Source of the DNA: Hyperoodon ampullatus
Taxonomy: Eukaryota > Chordata > Mammalia > Artiodactyla > Ziphiidae
Assembly: GCA_949752795.1 (NCBI GenBank)
Contig: OX457068.1
Span: forward strand, 62,437,582-62,501,581
DNA length: 64,000 nt
Reading direction: 5' to 3'
Positions 47,501-56,500 of this stretch are shown here, piece after piece (positions within the stretch are counted from its first letter, which is position 1; each line of letters begins with the position of its first letter). Under the pieces are notes generated by a model. The model was not told the origin of the DNA. It saw only the letters and a program-made list of their open reading frames with translations, and ran no database searches. Position numbers and translations under genes: made by a program.

Positions 47501-50500
47501 AATAGGCAGGAACAGAAATGAGATAGGAAGGTTAGGAGGCTCTTGCAAGAATCTGGGTTGGGTGGACCTAATATCCTTACAAGCCTCCCAATACAAAACA
47601 TTTAGATACACTAAGTAAAATACAACAACTCTGAAAATGCACAGCTACATACATTCAGTGGAAGAAAAGAGGTCAGAAGCAGAGAGACTAGGAAAGCAGA
47701 GTATTAAACTGATGCGGAAGCCTCAGTTGCCCTGGGGCTGTTTGCTTATGTGGGGTTTTCAACAGCACAAGGAAACAGAAAACAAGATCTTCTAAGGGCT
47801 ACACTCTCACTGAAAGGGCAGATAAGGGGGGAGGGGAACGGATCTTCTCTGCCTTAGCCTGGACTGGGAGTCAGGGAGGCAAGAAAGCTGATTGTGATAA
47901 TTGAGTATGGGGTTTGATTTCATGTATCTGTGTAGTGTGAGAAACCCAAAGCCAAGGAATTACACAGAGCCAAATGGCAACAAATGCAGATCTTCTCTAG
48001 AGGCATACACCCTCATCCTAGTCCTCATGGAATTTTCACAGATAAAGTCTCTCTAAATATGGGCTCACAATAGAAAATTACAAAATACACAAGGAAACAA
48101 GCCTCTGAAGGAACATCAAATAGAAGCATGAGCCACCCCCGAACAGAAACTTGAGATGATGGAATTACTGCATACAGCTCATAAAGGAAAGGAAGTATGT
48201 TTAAACATTTTAAAATAATAAAAATTGAAATTTTAAATTAAAGAAAGAAGATACGATCAAAAAGGATCTGGATAGGGACCTCCCTGGTGGCGCAGTGGTT
48301 AAGAATCCACATGCCAATGCAGGGGACAAGGGTTCGAGCCCTGGTCCGAGTAGATCCCACATGCCGCGGAGCAACTAAGCCTGCAAGCCACAACTACTGA
48401 GCCTGTGTGCTACAACTATTGAAGCCCACACGCCTAGAGCCTGTGCTCCACAACAAAGATGAGCCACCGCAATGAGAAGTCCGTGCACCACAATGAAGAG
48501 TAGCCCCTGCTTGCCGCAACTAGAGAAAGACCGCGTGCAGCAATGAAGACCCAACACAATCAAAAATAAATAAATAAATAATTTTTAAAATAAATAAATA
48601 AATATTTTTAAAAAGTATCTGGATAAATTTTATAAACAAACATTACTTCTAGAAACTGAAATGAAAAATTCAATGGATTTTTTTTTAAAGCAGACTAGAC
48701 ATAGCTGAAGAGATGGAATGGAGTAAGCTGGAAGAGAGATCTCAAGAATTTGCCCAGGGGAATTTCCTAGCAGTCCAGTGGTTAGGACTCTGCACTTTCA
48801 CTGCTGAGGGTGCGGGTTCAATCCCTGGTCGGGGAACTAAGATCCCACAATCCACTCGGTGTGGCAAAAAAAAAAAAGAATTTGCCCAAAATGAAGCAGA
48901 AGAAAACACACCAAAAAAGTGAAAAGTCACAGAAGATAGAATGAGGGTCACCATGGGGGAAAGACAATATTTGAAAAGAGAAAGCCATAACTGATGACAC
49001 TCAGCACTATCTCCCGAAAAAGATGATAAGTTACACACTTCACACTAAATAATTGTATGGGTGACCTTTCTTTGGTCAAAGATGACAGCCTACAAATAAA
49101 GTAAAAGTAAATAAAGTAGAAAAGCAGAGGAAAAAGATTAACTGAATTACTTAAGGAAAAGTGAAAACTAACCAGAGACATGATATACTATCTTCCTACC
49201 TTTAAAACTCTCGTGCAATGAGTCAATGCAATCAGTGAACAACTGCACGATGCTTGAGGCCACCACAGCATCACTCTCCAGCCAGGGGTAATGTCGTTGG
49301 CTGCTTTAAATAAAAGAAACACACACTTAGAAAGGAAACACTATGATTAAATTACTGTACGTCCCAGAGTCTGGGGTTTGCCTAAGTTCTAGAAAACTGT
49401 GTTATGTAGCCCTAAGACATATTTAGAGCACTTTAAAGACTGTAAATTCCTGGAGGTGAATTGTAGCTTTTAATATCAATCATATAATTTTATTTACTTT
49501 CCTTCCTAACCTTTATTCCAATGTAATTAAGTTTCAGAAGTGTGCTATCTCAATAACTATTAAATTAACACCTTTTACAACACATCCAATTTATGCCTGT
49601 AAACCCATCCCTTGTGTATCTTGGTTACATTTCGAATGCCTTAGAAGACAGTTTTCTCTACCTAAAGCATGGGGGGGTGAAAAGTCATGTAAAAAAAGAT
49701 GGTCAAAAATGAACAGAGAGGAAATAACCAAAGGAAAAACTCTTTATATGAAATTTTTAGTTTCTGAATCTGGTATAGAAAGTTCAATATAAAAATAAAT
49801 TCCATTAGTTCTTCTTGGAAATAGACAGGAAGTCTAAATTATGGTAAGCAGTCTCACGGTCACCACAAAATCCTGAAGCTTGTGGATTGTCTAAGGATAG
49901 CCCTCTGGGAAAAGCAAAGACCCAGAACTTTTTCTGTCTTCCTCAATGGGCTCTTGAAGCAGCCTGGATGATACAAACAATCTGGACATGGGGGTCAAAG
50001 CTCTACCCTGGTCCCAGTCTAGCCCTCACCAGCTGTGGGATTTGAGCAAGACATTCAAGTTTTCTGAATCTCAGGATCAGATTAATTCATACTTATGAAA
50101 ACACTTTAAATACTGTGATATATACTGTGTAATTCTTACAGAACTCTGGACATCTACCTTTTGTTTGTATGCTTTTAGAGGAAAAAAGACTCGTAAGGCA
50201 ACTCTTTGCATTCGGACAGCTCAACACCTCTGTTTTAAATGCTTGTGAAATAATGCTTTCATTTAGTTGCAGAGTTCACGTTAAAAGAGCAATTCCCACC
50301 CAGTAATTTGAAAGCCAACTTAGTTCCAAAAAATAACTGATACTAGGTTTACCTAGGTAAAATCAAGTTAGCCTCATATTTTGCAGTGTTATATTATCAA
50401 AACCTAATTCAGGAGAACAACATCCGTTTTTCTGAAATTAAATACCAACCTCATTCAACTTCTTTATTGTGGAAAACTGGAAATGAGTGTCCAGTTTTGC

Positions 50501-53500
50501 TTCAAAATCAATAGCTTTGATCAATCAGACTAACAATTCCACAAACAGAAAATGTCTTAAGTTTACTTTGTAAAGAAGCGTTCTCTAAATTTAAAATCAA
50601 ATCTGTGAATCATCAGCTGGACCAAAACACCATCAGAACTTTAAGTCTATAAATTTCAAAGAAATTTGAATATCAGAAAAACTATTTACCTTTCATTGTC
50701 CTCTAAAACCAGTATCCATGGCTTAAAGAGCTGGATGATTACTGAATGTAGGGATCTTAGCACTAAAACAAAGCAAAATTTTTAGAGACAAGAAACAAGC
50801 CCATCAAATGGAGATGGCCAACAGGCACATGAAAAAATGCTCAACACTGCTAATCATCAGGGAAATGCAAATCAAAACCACAATGAGATATCACCTCACA
50901 CCTGTCACAATGGCTATCAGCAAAAAGAACACAAATACCAAATGTTGGCGAAGATGTGAAGAAAAGGGAACCCTTGTACACTGTTGGTGGGAATGTAAAT
51001 TGGTGCAGCCACTGTGGAAAACAGTATGGAGGTTTCTCAAAAAACTAAAAATAGAACTACCATATGATCCAGCTATTCCACTCCTGAGTGTATATCCAAA
51101 AAAAACAAAAGCACTAATTCAAAAAGATATTATGCACCCCAATGTTCATAGCAGCATTTTTTAAAATTGCCAAGATATGGAAGCAACCTAGGTGTCCATC
51201 AACAGATGAATGGATAAAGAAGATGTGGCATACGCACACACACACACACACACGTATACACACAATAAAAAAGAATGAAAAATTTCCATATGCAGCAACA
51301 TATGGAGGGTTTGGAGGGCATTAGGCTAAGTGAAATAAGTCAGACGGAGAAAGACATATACTATATGATACCACTTATATGTGGAATCTAAAAAATAAAC
51401 TAGTGAATAAAACAAAAAAGAAGCAGACTCACAGATATAGGGAACAAACTAGTGGTTACCCGTGGGGAGAGGGAAGGGGGAGGGGCAATATAAGGGTAGG
51501 GGATTAAGAGGTACAAACTATTAGGTATAAAATAAGCTACAGAGATATACTGTACAACACAGGGAATATAGCCAATATTTTATAATAACTATAAATGGAA
51601 TACAACCTTTAAAAATTGTGAATCACTATACTATACACCTGTTACTTATATAATATTGTACATCAACTATACTTCAATTAAGAAAAAGAAGAAACAAGTC
51701 CACCTTTTGTCAAGATCATTGATAACTATATAGAAAATCTTATCATCTGTAGATTCATAAACCTATGGTGATATACAAACAACATATTTAATATAACTAA
51801 ACATGATTCAGTTTTCATTTGCTGCAATGAAATTCCTTAAATTGAAGAAGTTTTATTATAACACAATGTCATGGAAAATTTAAAACACGCATTTTTAAAA
51901 AATAAAAACTTAAACACTCTTAATGAGATAAATAATAGGAAGAAAGAATTGGAGACTGAAACCTATCTCTTTGTACTTCACCTTACAAAGGAGAAGCAGA
52001 AACAAGCTGAAGCAAGCACCCACTGGTAAGTGAATATAGGTATGACACATATATGGGTTCACACTTGTACTCTGTATTTCCTATTTCTTCTTCATGACAC
52101 TCAGATATACAGATTTATCACCAAGTTTTAAATCTCTTAATGTGTCTATTCAAGTCTCTTCTAATGGAAGGTCAGAACACCTAAGCTCCATGTTGCACTA
52201 AAGGCATATTACCTGTTTTGCTGCTGGCAGATGGATCTTGGGCCAAGCAGGCCATTTCTGAGTCAAGCAGTCTTTTTACAAGGTAGCCCAAGAGTGTCTT
52301 CATATCTGCCATGTAAGGACTCCATTTTGAGAATAAACCAAAACTTTTAAAGTCCAACGTGGATAACCGAAGCTTATAAAAAAAGTCTGAGAGCCACTGT
52401 ATAGTCTCCATTACCTGGAAAAGAATGACCAGTTTAAAAAATGCTTAGTGAATATCTACTTTCAGTAGAATACTACAGTAGACTGTGACAGAGGGCTTTG
52501 ACTTTGTATGGAGTTGCAAAGGTATATAGCATATGAAAAGTAAATCAGCAGATTTCAAACTCCTTTTCTAAAGCAAAAGAACCATTTTTTCAACTAAATT
52601 CATGTGGACCCACATCATATAAAATTGATGAAGCTGAGAGCTCTGTGGGACACTGTGTGAAAACCTGTTCGAAGGAGCCAGTGAAGCAGGAGGGTTAAGG
52701 CGGGGAGGCAAGGTACACAGAGGGGCTGGGGCTGGGCTGTTCCTGAACAGAGAGGCAAGAATCAGACTCTGAGGCATGAGAGAAAGCTGCTCCAGGCACA
52801 GGAGGCGGGTGGGGGTAGAGGGAATGGGAGATGACTGACAAAGGAAAACACAGGGCTCTTAGAGATAAAAAGATGCTTTGTTAGATATAAATTTTAAATG
52901 TGTTCCCAGTTGTTTAAAAAACATACAGGGCTTCCCTGGTGGCACAGTGGTTAAGAATCCTCCCGCCAATGCAGGGGACACAGGTTCGAGCCCTGGTTCG
53001 GGAAGATCCCACGTGCCACAGAGCAACTAAGCCCGTGCTCCACAACTACTGAAGCCTGTGTGCCACAGAGCCCTCAGGCTGCAACTACTGAACCTGCGTG
53101 CCGCAACTACTGAAGCCTGCGCACCTAGAGCCCGTGCTCCACAACAAGAGAAGCCAACGCAATGAGAAGCCCGCGTACCGCAAGGAAGAGTAGCCCCCCG
53201 GTCGCTGCAACTAGGGAAAGCCCGAGCGTGCAACAAAGACCCAACGCAGCCAAGAAAAAAAAATTTTTAATAAATTAATTAAAAAAAAAAAACTAAAAGG
53301 AAATGGAAAAGAAACGCACAAAAACTTCAGAGACCAAGAGCTACACACCTGCTTGTCTGACAAGAGAACATCCGGAGAGCTTTGAAGCACCGAGGTCTCA
53401 GCAGAAACTGCCCCCTGCTGGCAGCCTGGGGCGCAGCAGCCCAGGGCTCTTAGGGTGGCTTTCCAACACTCGGGGCTCAGCAGCTGCTCAGCAGAGCCTT

Positions 53501-56500
53501 ACCAGGCAGGGACAGAGGACAGCAAGTCAGCATCCTTCACAAACTAACTTTCAACTTGAATCAAAGAACACATGTACTTTACAAATGAATGAGTATTAAA
53601 TAAAAATCCAAAACAAATCATAAAGATCTGTGATGCAATGTTCATTGCAGGTCTATTTACAATAGCCAGGACATGGAAGTAACCTAACTGTCTATCGACA
53701 GATGAATGCATAAAGAAGATGTGGCACATATATACAATGGAATATTACTCAGCCATAAAAAGAAACGAAATTGAGTTATTTGTAGTGATGTGGATGAACC
53801 TAGAGTCTGTCATACAGAGTGAAGTAAGTCAGAAAGAGAAAAACAAATACCGTATGCTAACACATATATATGGAATCTAAAAAAAAAAAATGGTCATGAA
53901 GAACCTAGGGGCAAGATGGGAATAAAGACGCAGACCTACTAGAAAATGGACTTGAGGACACGGGGAGGGGGAAGGGTAAGCTGGTACAAAATGAGAGAGT
54001 GGTAGTGTATATATGGACATATGTACACTACCAAACGTAAAATAGATAGCTAGTGGGAAGCAGTCGCATAGCACAGGGAGATCAGCTCGGTGCTTTGTGA
54101 CCAGCTAGAAGGGTGGGATAGGGAGGGTGGGAGGGAGGGAGAATGCAAGAGGGAAGAGATATGGGGATATATGTATATGTATAACTGATTCACTTCGTTA
54201 TAAAGCAGAAACTAACACACCATTGTAAAGCAATTATACACCAATAAAAACATTAAAAAAAAAATCTGTTGTGAAGAGACCAAAGTTAAGAGAAACTATT
54301 AAAAGATCTGTCCACATGGACACTTGACTTTCCGTACTCTTGGTAACCCTACTGGTAGTGAGCACAGCCGAGCCATCTGAGCTGCAATCTGGGGCGGGGG
54401 GACTCCCACCTACCAGCCCCTGACTGGGGAATAGTAAAGGTGCCATTTTCCTGGCTGGACAATGTGAGAGAGACAACAAAGGACCCACGGTGCAGAATGC
54501 AACTGCAGAGTCTAGGCTCTGTTCAGAAGGAGTCTCTTACTCGCCCCTAAAAGTCCACTCCTACACCGGGCAAAACCTAAAGCAACACAGAAACAGTATG
54601 CAAAAGTAGAGACTACCAACCAGCACTCTACCTGCAAAACTGACTTCCCAGAGGACAGGAATTATACGCCCTCAGGTCCTTTCCCCCCGGAGGTGGCACA
54701 AGGATCAACTAGGCCAACATCATAGGGGCTGGTCTGAGGGGAAGGATGATGAGATCAGCTGCACTAGTGGGTGGGAGGTACCTCGGGGACAGTGGAGGGT
54801 CTGTGTCCCAATAGCTACTGCGGTCTGGATCTTAGGGTAGAGGCCTGGAACACAGCTACAGGTGTGGAGTCATGCACGCCTAGAAGATGTCAGTGAAGCC
54901 AGGGAAGACTGCAATGGGCTCACCCAGGGCAAATCAGACGAGCAAAGGATGAAGCCCTGGGAACACCGATATGGTGGCCAGGGAGGGATGGAAACCAGGA
55001 GGCTGGAGGTTATGGAATCTGACAGAGGTGGTAGTGTTTTCTTAAGCCTGTAACTGAATTACTTTTCCTGGGAAATAAAAATTTCCTGCTAAATCCAAGT
55101 CAATGGTTGCCTATATAAACAATTTATACTCTCTTTAAAAGGTTTCAGGGAAAAACCCCACAATATATGCTTAACCAGTTTTGAAAATTCAGGGCAAAAC
55201 TTAGCTATGCAAATATGCATTAAAAATTATACAAGTAGGGCTTCTCTGGTGGCGCACTGGTTGAGAGTCCGCCTGCCAATGCAGGGGACACGGGTTCATG
55301 CCCCGGTCCGGGAAGATCCCACATGCCGCGGAGCGGCTGGGCCCGTGAGCCATGGCCGCTGAGCCTGCGCGTCTGGAGCCTGTGCTCCGCAACGGGAGAG
55401 GCCACAACAGTGAGAGGCCCGCGTACCGCAAAATAAAAAAGAAAAAATAATTATACAAGTACATTCCCCTACCACCATTCTCCACGCATCCTGCAACTTG
55501 CCTCTATAGGAAACAATGAACGTTTTGTAGTGCTTTGAAAATGAGACCATACATTTCAGTATTCTTCAGGTAGTCCAATACATAAGATCATTAACTTATT
55601 CATTATACTATTTCTATGATGTAACACAAAGATTTGACATAAAGCAAAATTTAGTTTTCCATTACATCTATAAACAGTATGAAGTTTACATGAAAAAAGT
55701 AAATACTATCTCATTTTTCAAATTTCAATAAAATTCCTGCCTAGTGAAATTCCAAAAATAAAAAAGCCTACACTCTTTATTTCTCCTCTGATCTCCAACA
55801 CTCTGATGGAAAACTGCAGGAAAGGGACAGAAACAGTGGGAACTTGGAAAATTTAATGCTGCTCTCTTTCTCTTGGATAATATAAATACAGCGTATCATT
55901 ATACAGGGATAAAATTCATTTGCAAAAAACAAGAGTCAAAAAATTAGGGGGGAAAAAGACTAAATTTATCCACCATTTTGGAATTATAGAGAAACCAACT
56001 GGCAAATTAAGCATACTGTAAACCCCAGTTCAGGACAGCTGCAAAGTCAAGGTAAACAGGTGGGTGCACGACTCCAACCCCAATGTCTAAGAGCTGTCTT
56101 GCCCAATTAGGGTCCATTCTGACATTTAGGACAATAACTGACCATTTTTACAGACAGCAACCTTTTGGGCATTGTTCATTGAGCACTCTGGGTGAAGATT
56201 AGTGATTCTAAACTCCTGCATACTTGCATTATTTTTACATTTTTGGATGACATCTGTAGAATGGTAAATGTCATATTAAACATTCACTGTGATCTAATCA
56301 GTCACAATTAAGGCACTTACTTTGCATCAGCAGCCTCAGAATGTCACTGTACTGGTCAGGGAACTGGTAGAGAAGAAGGTAAGTCCAGTGCTTACAGAAA
56401 AGATTAAATGGCATCAAAATATCTTCATCTGGTTCAAGGCCCCAGGCAGTAAGTGCCAAATGAATGGACTCCAGAAGCCTGGTACGATCAGACAGAGGAG

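Noticed and set aside
50808..51164. 118-codon + strand open frame
   Set aside because: It is the ORF2 C-terminus of a 5'-truncated L1.
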